Position numbers and translations under genes: made by a program
Source of the DNA: Haladaptatus sp. QDMS2
GTDB lineage: Archaea > Halobacteriota > Halobacteria > Halobacteriales > Halococcaceae
Length of the DNA stretch: 64,000 bases
Assembly: GCF_029338295.1 (NCBI RefSeq)
Contig: NZ_CP119792.1
Location: forward strand, 372,001-436,000
Reading direction: 5' to 3'
In this document: piece after piece, positions 9,069 through 19,886 of the stretch
Position numbering within the stretch: the first letter of the stretch is position 1
Layout: each line of letters begins with the position of its first letter
Notes under the pieces: generated by a model
Told to the model about the DNA's origin: nothing
Database searches by the model: none
Seen by the model: the letters and a program-made list of their open reading frames with translations, nothing else

Positions 9069-11234
9069 ATGACTCGGTACTATCGCCACGAGGAGGGAGC
9101 ATCGGGAACCGCCGTCGTGGAGCTGCAACCTGAGATCCGAAGCGAGGCGACTATCGACCCGAACCTGTACGGAAAGTTCGCCGAGCACCTCGGCTGGAAC
9201 ATCGACCATGGGATGGAGGCACAGCTTCTCTACAACCCGACGTTCGGTCGGTGGCGATTCCGGACGAAGAACGCGACCGAAGACGGTGGCTACGTCGGCA
9301 CGACTGACCCGAAACACCGTCGCGCGATGATCGAAAGTCACGCCGCTCACCTCGACTTTCCAGCAGCGGAGGAACTCGAATCAGCTGTCGCCGACGGACT
9401 TGCTTTCTGGTGGATGCGGTTAACTGGGGGCACGGACGAGGTGGTGGTCAGCCCTGACGTTGGCCCTCACGGGAACCGAGCCCAGCGGGTCGAGATTCGA
9501 AACGCTTCACCGGAGGCGGCACGTGGAATCTTCCAGTGGCTGTATCTCCCCCTGCAACGTACCACCGTGTACGAATACTCGATCACGGCACGCGCCAGAA
9601 CAGGCACGAAAGCGACGCTGACACTCGGGCTCTCTCTGGTCGACGAGGACGGAGTGCCGACGACTAAGCTCGCATCCGACGCGGTCACCGTTCGTGACGA
9701 GTGGTCGACCGTCGATGGCCGACTCGGGGTGCCGCCAGCTAAAGAGCCCGAACCGGACGGCCTCCTCGCAGTCACCATCTCGGCCACGGCTGACTGCAAC
9801 GTCGTGATAGACCGCGCACTCCTCTATCCAGACGATCACGTTGGTGGTGCCGACCCGGACGTCGTCGGGTTCTTGCGTGAGTCGAAACTCCCGTTGTTAC
9901 GCTGGCCGGGCGGGAATTTCGTCTCCGACTATGATTGGCGGGACGGTATCGGTCCGAAGGCCGAACGGCCGACGACCGCCAACCCCGCATGGGGCGGTGT
10001 CGAGCCGAACCTCTTCGGCACCGACGAGTTCGTCGCGTTTTGCGATGCAGTTGGCTGTGAACCGCTCATTTGCCTCAACGCTGGGACTGGCACAGCCGCT
10101 GAAGCGGCCGCGTGGGTGACTTACTGCAACAGTGACGCCGACGAGACAGCATTGGGTGCACTCCGGGCCGCCCACGGATACGAGGAGCCGTTCGACGTGA
10201 AATACTGGGAAATCGGAAACGAACTCTACGGCAGATGGCAGCCCCATTGGACGACCCCGGACGGGTACGTGGACAGGTACCAGCGGTTTCGGGAGGCGAT
10301 CCTCGCAGCCGACCCGGGGGTTACGGTGCTCACCTGCGGCGCAGACCCCGACTGGAACGAGCACCTGATCGCGGAAGGGGGGACGGATATCCGAACGATC
10401 GCGACCCACATCCTCGCGGGGCCGACCGTGCCGGACGACGTTGACAGAAACGACTTCTACCACGCGCTGATGGGGTACACTGAACAACTGCGCGAGAGAC
10501 ATGCCGAGCTGGTAGCCGAAATGCGCGCAGCCGGAATCGAAGACCCACACTACGCCATCACGGAACTCCAGCTTATCCCCTTCCTCGAGTCGGACCGCGG
10601 GACGCACGTGCTCCCACCGCCGTGGCGGGGAAGTCGACATCACCCAGCTACCGCGGAACTCCCGGGAAAAAAGACCATCGCGGAGGCAATCTTCGATGCG
10701 TGCATCATCCACGACTGCATACGCAGCGAAGGCGTCGCGGAACTGGTGACCCACTCCGCAACGGTCAATCACGGCGGCGGCCTTCAGAAACACAGAGAAC
10801 GCGTCTGGGCGGACCCGTGTCACTACGGTCACGCGATGGGAGCCGTCCTGTTCGAAAAGCAGCCACTCGGTGTGACGGTGACCTGCGAAACCGTCTCTAC
10901 CGATCGGCCCTTCGACGCCATCGAGTCCGTCTCCGACCTCCCTGTTCTCGACGCGCTCGCGGCAGTCGACGAGGACGAACTGGCCGTGATGCTCGTCCAT
11001 CGTGGCAGCGGCGTCGGCGACGTGGAGACGACGCTCGACCTCGCCGGACTCGTCCAGGACGGGACAGCGGCCGTAACGACAATCGACGCGGAGACGATGC
11101 ACGCGGAGAACACGCTCGAGAATCCCACTCGGATCGCTCCCCGGACGACGACCCGGCCTGTTCGAGGGGATGAGGTTGTGGTCACGGTTCCCGAATATGG
11201 GCTCGTCCAGGTCGTCGTCACAGGGAAAGAGTGA
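9069..11234 (+). CDS. GH51-family alpha-L-arabinofuranosidase
   Basis: A 721-residue glycosidase. The N-terminal strand has the GH51 opening (LYGKFAEHLG), then a carbohydrate-binding-like beta domain (about 110-250), then a (beta/alpha)8 barrel with LLRWPGGNFVSDYDWRDGIGP. The acid/base Glu is E385 in YWEIGNELYG and the likely nucleophile is E499 in ITELQL. A C-terminal beta-sandwich closes the protein. No signal peptide is visible, so it acts on imported arabinose-decorated (or related furanoside) oligosaccharides in the cytoplasm. It sits between the permease/receptor genes and the ATPase genes of importer 1. Activities other than arabinofuranosidase occur in GH51, so substrate is an inference. 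Confidence 0.92.
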   Translation: MTRYYRHEEGASGTAVVELQPEIRSEATIDPNLYGKFAEHLGWNIDHGMEAQLLYNPTFGRWRFRTKNATEDGGYVGTTDPKHRRAMIESHAAHLDFPAAEELESAVADGLAFWWMRLTGGTDEVVVSPDVGPHGNRAQRVEIRNASPEAARGIFQWLYLPLQRTTVYEYSITARARTGTKATLTLGLSLVDEDGVPTTKLASDAVTVRDEWSTVDGRLGVPPAKEPEPDGLLAVTISATADCNVVIDRALLYPDDHVGGADPDVVGFLRESKLPLLRWPGGNFVSDYDWRDGIGPKAERPTTANPAWGGVEPNLFGTDEFVAFCDAVGCEPLICLNAGTGTAAEAAAWVTYCNSDADETALGALRAAHGYEEPFDVKYWEIGNELYGRWQPHWTTPDGYVDRYQRFREAILAADPGVTVLTCGADPDWNEHLIAEGGTDIRTIATHILAGPTVPDDVDRNDFYHALMGYTEQLRERHAELVAEMRAAGIEDPHYAITELQLIPFLESDRGTHVLPPPWRGSRHHPATAELPGKKTIAEAIFDACIIHDCIRSEGVAELVTHSATVNHGGGLQKHRERVWADPCHYGHAMGAVLFEKQPLGVTVTCETVSTDRPFDAIESVSDLPVLDALAAVDEDELAVMLVHRGSGVGDVETTLDLAGLVQDGTAAVTTIDAETMHAENTLENPTRIAPRTTTRPVRGDEVVVTVPEYGLVQVVVTGKE

Positions 11235-11277
11235 GAGACGGTGTCCGCCGGAGACGACCGATGGTCGTTCGTCACAG

Positions 11278-11511
11278 TCACTTCGGCTGGCATCGCCGCA
11301 ACAAGCCGCCAGTGACCGCGCCGACGACGGCGACGGAGATGAGGTCGAGAATCACGATGACGTAGGTTGCAGAATCGGGTTCGACGACGGTGAGCGAGAT
11401 GAGCAAAAGCGGGAGCATGACCCCACAGAGGCCAAAGACGGCCCAGAGCGCGGATTCGTGGGCGCAGAGATTGTCGAACACCACCGCGCGGAAGCCTCGG
11501 TTCATGCTCAT
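11278..11511 (-). CDS. Small two-TM membrane protein with VEPDSA motif
   Basis: A 77-residue protein with two hydrophobic segments (about 22-42 and 48-70) separated by VEPDSATY, ending in LLRRCQPK. Function not recognised. A paralogue of 73 residues at 38708-38929 keeps the VEPDSA.Y loop and the LRRC end. Each copy lies on the minus strand beside the ATPase genes of one ABC importer, so the pair seems to have duplicated with the transport modules. Confidence 0.7.
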   Translation of the reverse strand: MSMNRGFRAVVFDNLCAHESALWAVFGLCGVMLPLLLISLTVVEPDSATYVIVILDLISVAVVGAVTGGLLRRCQPK

Positions 11512-11563
11512 CGACTACACGGCTGGGCATGTAAAACGTGCTGTCGACTGGCGCAGACGGGAG

Positions 11564-11932
11564 TTAGGCTTCGAAGTCGTCGGGAAGCGTCCCCTTCCCG
11601 TCCCAGATGGCCTGCAGAAGCGAGGCGAAGAACGTAGTTCGCTCGGGATACTCGCCCTGTGGGGGCGTCGTCATGGGTTTCGCCGCGAGCGCCTCGACGA
11701 ATTCGCCGGGGTAGTCCATCGAGGCGAGCGTCTCAGCGACGTCGAAGCGCATCGTGTTGTCCTCGTCTAAGTCGAGCCACGACGCGACGTTCGCTCGTTC
11801 GTCGTAGGTGACGGCGTACGTCTCGCCGCCGAGCAGCGTCTCGATGTCAGCGAGGTCGCCGACCCGAAGTTTGCCATCGTCTCGTTCGACGTACACCGTT
11901 CCGTCCTCGAGTACCGTGTCGTATCGATCCAT
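11564..11932 (-). CDS. Conserved acidic haloarchaeal protein, function unknown
   Basis: A 122-residue soluble acidic protein starting MDRYDTVLEDGTVYVE. The first half looks like a small beta domain and the second like a helical tail (FDVAETLASMDYPGEFVEAL). I chose ATG 11932 because the in-frame upstream extension is arginine/serine-rich and overlaps the divergent gene at 12020. No membrane segment or signal. I do not recognise the family; it resembles lineage-specific haloarchaeal hypotheticals. Confidence 0.65.
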   Translation of the reverse strand: MDRYDTVLEDGTVYVERDDGKLRVGDLADIETLLGGETYAVTYDERANVASWLDLDEDNTMRFDVAETLASMDYPGEFVEALAAKPMTTPPQGEYPERTTFFASLLQAIWDGKGTLPDDFEA

Positions 11933-12019
11933 CGTGGCTACACTGGAGGGGCGGACGCCATAAGCGTACTGTCCTGCGCTAGCACAACACTTAGATGGGA
12001 GTTTCTCGTTAGTAATGAC

Positions 12020-12289
12020 ATGGCATGGAATACGACACCCGCCGGACGCAGTGAAAGCGCCGGGTTGGTAGAGCGAGTCGTGGTGGCGCTCAGGCGCTCG
12101 TTTTTTCTCTCGTTCGCGACCTTCGGGGCGTTCCTCCTCGCACTCGGCTACACGTTCGAGTTGCTGTGGATGGTCGGCTACCCGGTCGAGGACGGCATCA
12201 TCGCGGGAATGTTGGCCATCTGGGGAGCCACCGCGCTCTTCATCGGTGGCATCGGGTACGGCGTGTTGCGCTACTTGCGAAATTACTGA
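12020..12289 (+). CDS. Small two-TM membrane protein
   Basis: An 89-residue protein with a polar, Thr/Ser-rich N-terminus and two membrane spans (about 32-52 and 58-80), ending in a basic tail. It is 54 nt upstream of the ATPase pair of importer 1 and may be cotranscribed. No recognised function. It belongs to a set of five short two-span proteins scattered among the transporter genes of this locus. Confidence 0.6.
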   Translation: MAWNTTPAGRSESAGLVERVVVALRRSFFLSFATFGAFLLALGYTFELLWMVGYPVEDGIIAGMLAIWGATALFIGGIGYGVLRYLRNY

Positions 12290-12343
12290 TGACGGGACAA
12301 CAATTATTGACACAGACGAAGAAACCAACACCCGAAGCAATGA

Positions 12344-13480
12344 GTGATGTTGTCAGTGGCCATGGGTGCCGACCCGCCGCCACAGTCGAATCCGTCCGAG
12401 GTGAATCGAGTGGCGCATAACCAGCGGTCGCGGACGGCGAGTCGCACGTCAGGGGATACCATCCTCGAACTGCGCGATGTGACGGTGCAGTTCGACATGG
12501 ACCGTGGGCAATCGCGCGTCCTCGACAGCGTGAGCATGGACATCTATCGGGAGGAGATTCTCGGTATCGTCGGCGAGTCGGGGTCGGGGAAGTCGATGCT
12601 CGCCGCCGCCCTGTTAGACGCCGTCGTCGCACCCGGGATGGTGGAGGGAGACATCACCTACTACCCGCGAAACGGCGACCCGGTGGACGTGCTCAACCTT
12701 CGCAAAGACGAGTTGAAGAAGCTCCGATGGAACGAAATCTCGATGGTGTTCCAGGGGGCGATGAGTTCGTTCAATCCGACGATGAAGATTCGCGGCCACT
12801 TTGAGGAGACGATTCACGCCCATCGGGCGAGCTACGGAGAGCGGATGGAACACGCCTATCAGCTCCTCTCAGACCTCTATCTCGACCCGGAGCGCGTGAT
12901 GGACGCCTACCCACACGAACTCTCGGGTGGGATGAAACAGCGGGCGCTCATCGCCCTCAGCCTGCTGCTCGAACCTGAGGTGCTGGTGATGGACGAACCC
13001 ACCGCCGCTCTCGACCTGCTCATGCAGCGGTCGATTCTCACCCTGCTCGCAGACCTCCAGGAGAACTACGACCTCACCGTCGTGTTCATCACCCACGACC
13101 TGCCGCTTGTCGCGGGGCTGGCAGACCGCCTCGGCGTGATGTACGCCTTCGACTTCGTGGAGTACGGACCTTCCGCAGACGTCGTCGAGAAGGCGGCCCA
13201 TCCCTACACCCGGGCACTGCTCCGATCGGTGCCGAGCGTTGACTCCTCGCTCGACGAGATGCGCCCCATCGAGGGGGAGGCCCCCGACCCGGTGAACGTC
13301 CCGTCGGGATGTTCGTACCATCCCAGGTGTCCGCTCGCGGACGACCACTGCGTCCAGAACGACCCACCCTTCGGCGACGTTGGGGCCGACCACGAGGCGG
13401 CGTGCTTCTATCCGACGGAGTCGCGTGAATCCATCGAGTACAGCCTGCTCACCGACGTAGAGGGGGTGCAAAATCCGTGA
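12344..13480 (+). CDS. ABC transporter ATPase, DppD/OppD type (importer 1)
   Basis: A 378-residue ATPase. Walker A is GESGSGKS (about 77-84), the signature is LSGGMKQ, Walker B is VLVMDEPTAALD and the H-loop His is in FITHDLP. The C-terminal oligopeptide-transporter domain has four spaced Cys (CSYHPRC, HC, AACF), like those reported to bind an Fe-S cluster in some DppD proteins. Start choice is GTG 12344 or ATG 12347. It is separated from its permeases by 5.6 kb with GH51 between, but a second ATPase overlaps its end, and no other orphan permease is nearby. Confidence 0.92.
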   Translation: MMLSVAMGADPPPQSNPSEVNRVAHNQRSRTASRTSGDTILELRDVTVQFDMDRGQSRVLDSVSMDIYREEILGIVGESGSGKSMLAAALLDAVVAPGMVEGDITYYPRNGDPVDVLNLRKDELKKLRWNEISMVFQGAMSSFNPTMKIRGHFEETIHAHRASYGERMEHAYQLLSDLYLDPERVMDAYPHELSGGMKQRALIALSLLLEPEVLVMDEPTAALDLLMQRSILTLLADLQENYDLTVVFITHDLPLVAGLADRLGVMYAFDFVEYGPSADVVEKAAHPYTRALLRSVPSVDSSLDEMRPIEGEAPDPVNVPSGCSYHPRCPLADDHCVQNDPPFGDVGADHEAACFYPTESRESIEYSLLTDVEGVQNP

Positions 13481-14610
13481 GTCGGAAGCCACTCGTCTCC
13501 CTCGACGACGTCGAGGTTCACTTCCAGACCGACAGCATTCTGGACCGGGTATTCAAACACGAGCAGTCAGTCGTGAAGGCAGTCGACGGCGTCTCCCTCG
13601 ACATTTACGAGGAGGACGTGGTCGCGCTCGTCGGCGAATCCGGCTGTGGGAAAACCACGCTCGGGAAGACGGCGATTGGCCTTCAGCGCCCGACCGGCGG
13701 GGCAGTCAAATATCGCGGCCAGGACGTCTGGCAGGCCAAAGACGGAGCCGACCCAGACATCGAATACGAGGAGATTCGTCGGTCGTTGCAAATCATCCAC
13801 CAGGACCCCGGGAGTTCGCTGAACTCGAATCGCACCGTCCTCTCCTGTTTGTCGGACCCACTCAAACGGTGGCAACCCGACATGGCCGCGGACGAACGCG
13901 AGTACCACATCCACCGCCTCTTAGAACGCGTGGGCATGAAGCCAGCAGAGGACTACGCAGGACGCTTCCCGCATCAGCTCTCGGGCGGGGAGAAACAGCG
14001 CGTCGTGCTCATCCGTTCCATGCTGATGGAACCGGACCTCATCCTCGCAGACGAGGCCGTCTCCGCGCTCGACGTGAGTCTTCGCGTCGAGATGATGGAC
14101 CTCATGCTCGAACTGCAAGACATCGTGCAAACGTCGTTCCTGTTCATCGCCCACGACCTCTCGAACGCACGGTATCTGGCGGCGAAAGCAGACGGGCGTA
14201 TCGGCATCATGTATCTCGGTAAACTCGTCGAGATTGGCCCGGCAGACGAGGTGCTCGCGAACCCACAGCACCCCTACACGAAGGTGCTCATGTGGGCGAC
14301 GCCGCCGCTCGACCCCGAACTAGCGCGGAAGGCCCAGCGCACGAACCCACCGGTCAGAGAAATCGATATCCCGGACCCGAAGAATCCGCCGAGTGGCTGT
14401 CGGTTCCACAACCGCTGTCCGGAAGCCAGAGAGGCCTGTAAACGGCAGACACCGACGCTCATCGCGACCGACGAAGCGACGCAGGCGGCGTGTTTCAGAC
14501 TCGACGAACACCACGAGTACTGGCAAAGCGCGCCACTCGACAGCGAGTCCGCGTCGGAGTTCGAGGCACTCGACGACGCGGACGGGACGGCCGTCGGCGG
14601 CGACGACTGA
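13477..14610 (+). CDS. ABC transporter ATPase, DppF/OppF type (importer 1)
   Basis: A 377-residue ATPase that starts at a GTG overlapping the DppD-type stop by 4 nt (GTGA), so translation is probably coupled. Walker A GESGCGKTT, signature LSGGEKQ and Walker B ILADEAVSALD are intact, and the four-Cys C-terminal domain (CRFHNRC, AC, AACF) is present. It pairs with the preceding ATPase to energise importer 1. A 144-nt stretch (13600-13743) is almost identical, with only three differences, to the same part of the paralogue at 37577-38686, while flanking parts have diverged, which looks like local gene conversion. Confidence 0.92.
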   Translation: MSRKPLVSLDDVEVHFQTDSILDRVFKHEQSVVKAVDGVSLDIYEEDVVALVGESGCGKTTLGKTAIGLQRPTGGAVKYRGQDVWQAKDGADPDIEYEEIRRSLQIIHQDPGSSLNSNRTVLSCLSDPLKRWQPDMAADEREYHIHRLLERVGMKPAEDYAGRFPHQLSGGEKQRVVLIRSMLMEPDLILADEAVSALDVSLRVEMMDLMLELQDIVQTSFLFIAHDLSNARYLAAKADGRIGIMYLGKLVEIGPADEVLANPQHPYTKVLMWATPPLDPELARKAQRTNPPVREIDIPDPKNPPSGCRFHNRCPEAREACKRQTPTLIATDEATQAACFRLDEHHEYWQSAPLDSESASEFEALDDADGTAVGGDD

Positions 14611-14798
14611 GGCTGGCACGGCCCTTCGAAGATTGCTCCTTTCCATACAGCTAATATCGAATCGTTCACAGGTTCACGGGTGGAGTGCCCTATCCGAGAT
14701 GTATCACATACAGCAGCCGAGCCGACCCGACCTGCCCTCCCCGAACTGTAACCGTCGAACCGGCGCGGTGACGCGCCAGAGAGGAGCGGTGTTGCCCG

Positions 14799-16694
<1,896 letters not shown>

Positions 16695-16727
16695 GTGCGT
16701 GAGCACGCACCAGCAGAGAGGGAAGGG

Positions 16728-18266
16728 TCAGTTGGGAATGTCGAGGCCGAGTCTGCGATACTGATTTTCCGGCACGTTCAGTTCCGCGAGTGCCTCGTTC
16801 AGTAACGACCGCATCCGTGATTCGGTCGCGCTGTCCGTGCCCACGAGATCGGTGGTCTGTTCGGGGTCACGCTGCGTGTCGAACAGCATGGGCGTGTCCT
16901 GTCGGGCAAAGGATGGCCCCGAATACCGCCAGACGGGACAGTCGGTGAACGAGAGGAACTGGCCCGATTCTGCGTCCTGTTTGGGGTCGAGCGGTTTGAA
17001 GTTGCCTCGTGGGTTCATCATCGACGTCGAGTGGCAGACGGCGTCGACCGACTCGTCGCATGGGTGGAAGTAGGTGTACCGGCCGTCGGTGACGTTGACG
17101 CTCGACCCCCAGTAGCCGTAAAGCGCCCAGTCGCGGTGGGCATCGCGAGCGCCGGTGAGCAACGGGTGAAAACTTCGACTGTGGGCGTGGGCTCGAATCG
17201 GTGCGTCGAGGGCGTCGAGAATCGTCGCGTAGAGGTCGACCGCGGTGGTGAGCGCATCGACCCGCTCGCCGTTGTGCGCACCGTCGGGATACCACACCAG
17301 CAGGGGCGTCCGCGCGATGACGTCGTAAAGCGGCGCGCGCGGTTTCCCAATCCAGCCGTGTTCGCCGAGATAGTGGCCGTGGTCGGCCGTCACGACGACC
17401 ATCGTGTCGTCCCACGCCTCAATTTCGTCGAGTGCATCGAGAACGCGTCCGAACCAGCGGTCGACCATCGTCACCTTGCCGGCGAACTGCGAGCGGACGA
17501 ACGCGAGTTCGCGGCCGGACAGTTCTGCGAGTCCTTCGTCGACACGACCGTAGTGGGGCCAGAAGGTCAGCTCCGGGTCGCGTGGGTCCTCCTCCGTGTA
17601 CATTGAGGCGTAGGGTTCGGGGCAGTGGAACGGTTCGTGAACGTCGAAGCTATCGACGTAGGTGAACCACGAGTCCCAGTCGCGGTTCTCGCGGAGCCAT
17701 CGGGCCGTGAAGTCGAACACCTTCGGCGCGAAAAAGTCGGCCTCGTCGGTCTGGTCGAAGCGGGAGACGTTGCGGGCGTACTGCGCCCGGTTGATGTATT
17801 CGAGGCCGTCGGCCGGCCAGCGGTCGGGGTCGGTGGTCTGACGGAGGAGGGCCTCGTCTTCGGGAATTCGAGGGGCCGTCCGCCAGGCGTCCGCCTCGTG
17901 GCCGCGGATGAACTCGAAGCCGTGGAAGTCCTCGTAGTAGCCGTGGGCCCCGTGCTGGAAGTAATGGTAGTGGTCGGTGACGAGTTGGGTCAGCACGTCC
18001 GCCTCGCGGGCCGCCCGCGGAAGGGTGACGTCGTAGGCTTCGACCGGTCCCCACGGCCGCCAGAGGAAGTCTTTGACCCCTGTGAGCCACTCCCGGCGGG
18101 CCGGCATGCACGCGAGACTGCCGACGTAGTGGCTGTCGAAGACGGCCGCGCGCTCGGCGAATCGGTCGAGATTGTCCGTTTGGACGTCGAATTCGACCGA
18201 CCGGCCTCCATAGCAGGTGAGGAAGTGTCGCGAGAGGCTATCGATGGAGATGAACAGGACGTTCAT
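16728..18266 (-). CDS. Type I sulfatase, Cys-type
   Basis: A 512-residue alkaline-phosphatase-superfamily sulfatase. It begins with MNVLFISIDSLSRHFL (metal Asp), and has the sulfatase consensus CMPARREWLTG with Cys53 as the residue converted to formylglycine. VVTADHGHYLGEHGW provides the second metal site. No signal peptide, so it is probably cytoplasmic and acts on imported sulfated oligosaccharides. ATG 18266 gives an N-terminus that matches the family and overlaps the stop of the small gene upstream by 4 nt (ATGA), so the two are translationally coupled. An in-frame extension upstream is not conserved in character. Confidence 0.92.
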   Translation of the reverse strand: MNVLFISIDSLSRHFLTCYGGRSVEFDVQTDNLDRFAERAAVFDSHYVGSLACMPARREWLTGVKDFLWRPWGPVEAYDVTLPRAAREADVLTQLVTDHYHYFQHGAHGYYEDFHGFEFIRGHEADAWRTAPRIPEDEALLRQTTDPDRWPADGLEYINRAQYARNVSRFDQTDEADFFAPKVFDFTARWLRENRDWDSWFTYVDSFDVHEPFHCPEPYASMYTEEDPRDPELTFWPHYGRVDEGLAELSGRELAFVRSQFAGKVTMVDRWFGRVLDALDEIEAWDDTMVVVTADHGHYLGEHGWIGKPRAPLYDVIARTPLLVWYPDGAHNGERVDALTTAVDLYATILDALDAPIRAHAHSRSFHPLLTGARDAHRDWALYGYWGSSVNVTDGRYTYFHPCDESVDAVCHSTSMMNPRGNFKPLDPKQDAESGQFLSFTDCPVWRYSGPSFARQDTPMLFDTQRDPEQTTDLVGTDSATESRMRSLLNEALAELNVPENQYRRLGLDIPN

Positions 18267-18463
18267 GGCTCCGTCACTCCGACCGACCGCAGGATTTCGG
18301 CGTGCGTTTCCCCCGTATAGAGCGTTCCGTCGACCGCCAACATCGCCGACTCGTAACAGCGTCCACATTCCCAGAGACAGGGCCGCGCTTCGCACACCGT
18401 GGGCAACGAACCGCGCACCGCACGCGGGACGTTGTCGATGCAGTACTCGATGAGGTCTGGCAT
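18263..18463 (-). CDS. Small Cys-rich protein, DUF1450-like
   Basis: A 66-residue protein with five Cys in its first 36 residues (EYC, TVC, ARPC, WECGRC) and a GETHAEI tail. This resembles DUF1450/YuzB-type proteins, which have been linked to Fe-S or redox roles without firm biochemistry. Start ATG 18463 is preferred; an ATG at 18490 is also in frame. Its stop overlaps the start of the downstream Cys-type sulfatase (ATGA), an arrangement that suggests coordinated synthesis. It could serve sulfatase maturation or simply be a redox protein; both are inference. Confidence 0.65.
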   Translation of the reverse strand: MPDLIEYCIDNVPRAVRGSLPTVCEARPCLWECGRCYESAMLAVDGTLYTGETHAEILRSVGVTEP

Positions 18464-18557
18464 GTGAACGGCTACCAGTGCAAGGTGCATATAGCTGTGC
18501 GTCAGGGTCCGGGCGACCGGGAGATTGATTGAAGTATCTTCAATCCGTTGACTGGTT

Positions 18558-19802
18558 ATGGATTGGTCGAACGAAGAGGCGGCGACCGGTCGGTGGACCC
18601 GGCTGGCGACCCGCCTCGAACAGCTCGGGCCGGCGCTCGTCCTCGCCGCCGTCGTCGTCGGGCCCGGGAGTATCGCACTGAGTACCATCGCCGGCAGCCT
18701 CTACGGCTACCAGTTACTCTGGGTGCCCGTCGTCGCGACGACGTTCATGATCGTGTACACCTGGATGGCCGCCCGAATCGGGCTGGTCACCGGCAAGACG
18801 CTGTTTCAGGCGACGCGCGAGCGGTTCGGAGCCACAGTTGCCACCCTCGGCGGCCTCGCGGGCTTCCTCACGATTCTGGCGTTTCAGGCCGGAAACACGG
18901 CGGGAATCGCCTTCGCCGCGAACGCGCTGTTTGGCTTTGACGTCCGCCTCTGGGCGTTGCTGTTCACCGCCGTCGCCTTCGGCTTCGTGCTGTTACCGAA
19001 CCTCTACGACAAACTCGAACTGCTCGTCAAGGTCGTCGTCAGCGTCATGCTCGTCTCGTTCGTCGGCACGCTCGCGCTCGTGGGCATCGACTTGCAGGCG
19101 GCGGCCGCCGGCCTCGTTCCCGGCTTTCCCGACCGGGCGAGCATCTTCCTGACACTCGGGATGGCAGCCACGACGTTCTCCATCGCGGCGGCGGTCTACC
19201 AAACCCACCTCATGCGCGAAAAGGAGTGGGGTCCAGAGCGTCTCGGCGTCGAGGGTGCAGACACCGTCATTGGCATCGCCCTCCTCGGCGGCATCGCGAT
19301 GGTCGTCCTGCTCACGAGCGCGAGCGTCATCCACGGGACGGGCGACGCCGTATTCTCGGCACAGGCGATGGCGAGTCAACTCGAACCACTCGCCGGGCCG
19401 GGCGCGTTCTACCTGTTCACGATTGGCTTTTTCTTCGCGAGTCTCTCCTCGCTCGTGGTGAACGCGCTCATCGGGGCGACGCTCCTCGTGGACGGCCTCG
19501 GCAAATCGCCAGCGATGGACGGCCGCCCGGTCAAACAGTGGACGGGCGTGGCGATGGCGGTGGGACTCGCCGTCGTGGTGCTGTTCGGTGGGTCCCCCGT
19601 CGAACTCCTCCGCGTCGCCCAGGGGCTCGCAATCGTCGCGTTCCCAATCCTCGGCTTTCTGGTCCTCGCGCTCGCCAACAGCGAGCGCCTCATGGGCGAC
19701 CACACGAACGGAACAGTCGTCAACGCTCTCGGCGCGCTCGGCTATCTCGTCATCGTCGCCATCGTGGGGAACTACCTGCGTGAAGTGGTCACCGCACTCT
19801 GA
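18558..19802 (+). CDS. Divergent Nramp-family transporter
   Basis: A 414-residue protein with about eleven membrane segments and overall Nramp layout. The two metal-site motifs of classical Nramps are not kept: the first-span DPGN is GPGS (35-38) and the sixth-span MPH segment reads TTFSIAAAVYQ (about 202-212). Membership of an Nramp-related, non-canonical subgroup is therefore likely, and the substrate may not be Mn2+ or Fe2+. It is divergent from the DUF1450-like/sulfatase pair, with about 95 nt between starts, and followed by the large secreted lyase-like gene. Confidence 0.8.
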   Translation: MDWSNEEAATGRWTRLATRLEQLGPALVLAAVVVGPGSIALSTIAGSLYGYQLLWVPVVATTFMIVYTWMAARIGLVTGKTLFQATRERFGATVATLGGLAGFLTILAFQAGNTAGIAFAANALFGFDVRLWALLFTAVAFGFVLLPNLYDKLELLVKVVVSVMLVSFVGTLALVGIDLQAAAAGLVPGFPDRASIFLTLGMAATTFSIAAAVYQTHLMREKEWGPERLGVEGADTVIGIALLGGIAMVVLLTSASVIHGTGDAVFSAQAMASQLEPLAGPGAFYLFTIGFFFASLSSLVVNALIGATLLVDGLGKSPAMDGRPVKQWTGVAMAVGLAVVVLFGGSPVELLRVAQGLAIVAFPILGFLVLALANSERLMGDHTNGTVVNALGALGYLVIVAIVGNYLREVVTAL

Positions 19803-19849
19803 ACACGGCGATAGCTCGGTGACGGAGGTTGTCAACGAGAATTGATTGG

Positions 19850-19858
19850 ATAAATATA
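19850..19858 (+). promoter_or_regulatory. TATA box for large lyase-like gene
   Basis: ATAAATATA is centred about 33 nt before the ATG at 19887, inside a short AT-rich spacer. It gives the large lyase-like gene its own promoter with a very short leader. Confidence 0.55.
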
Positions 19859-19886
19859 AGGTATCGGGGCAGTTCATTGTTTGTGA

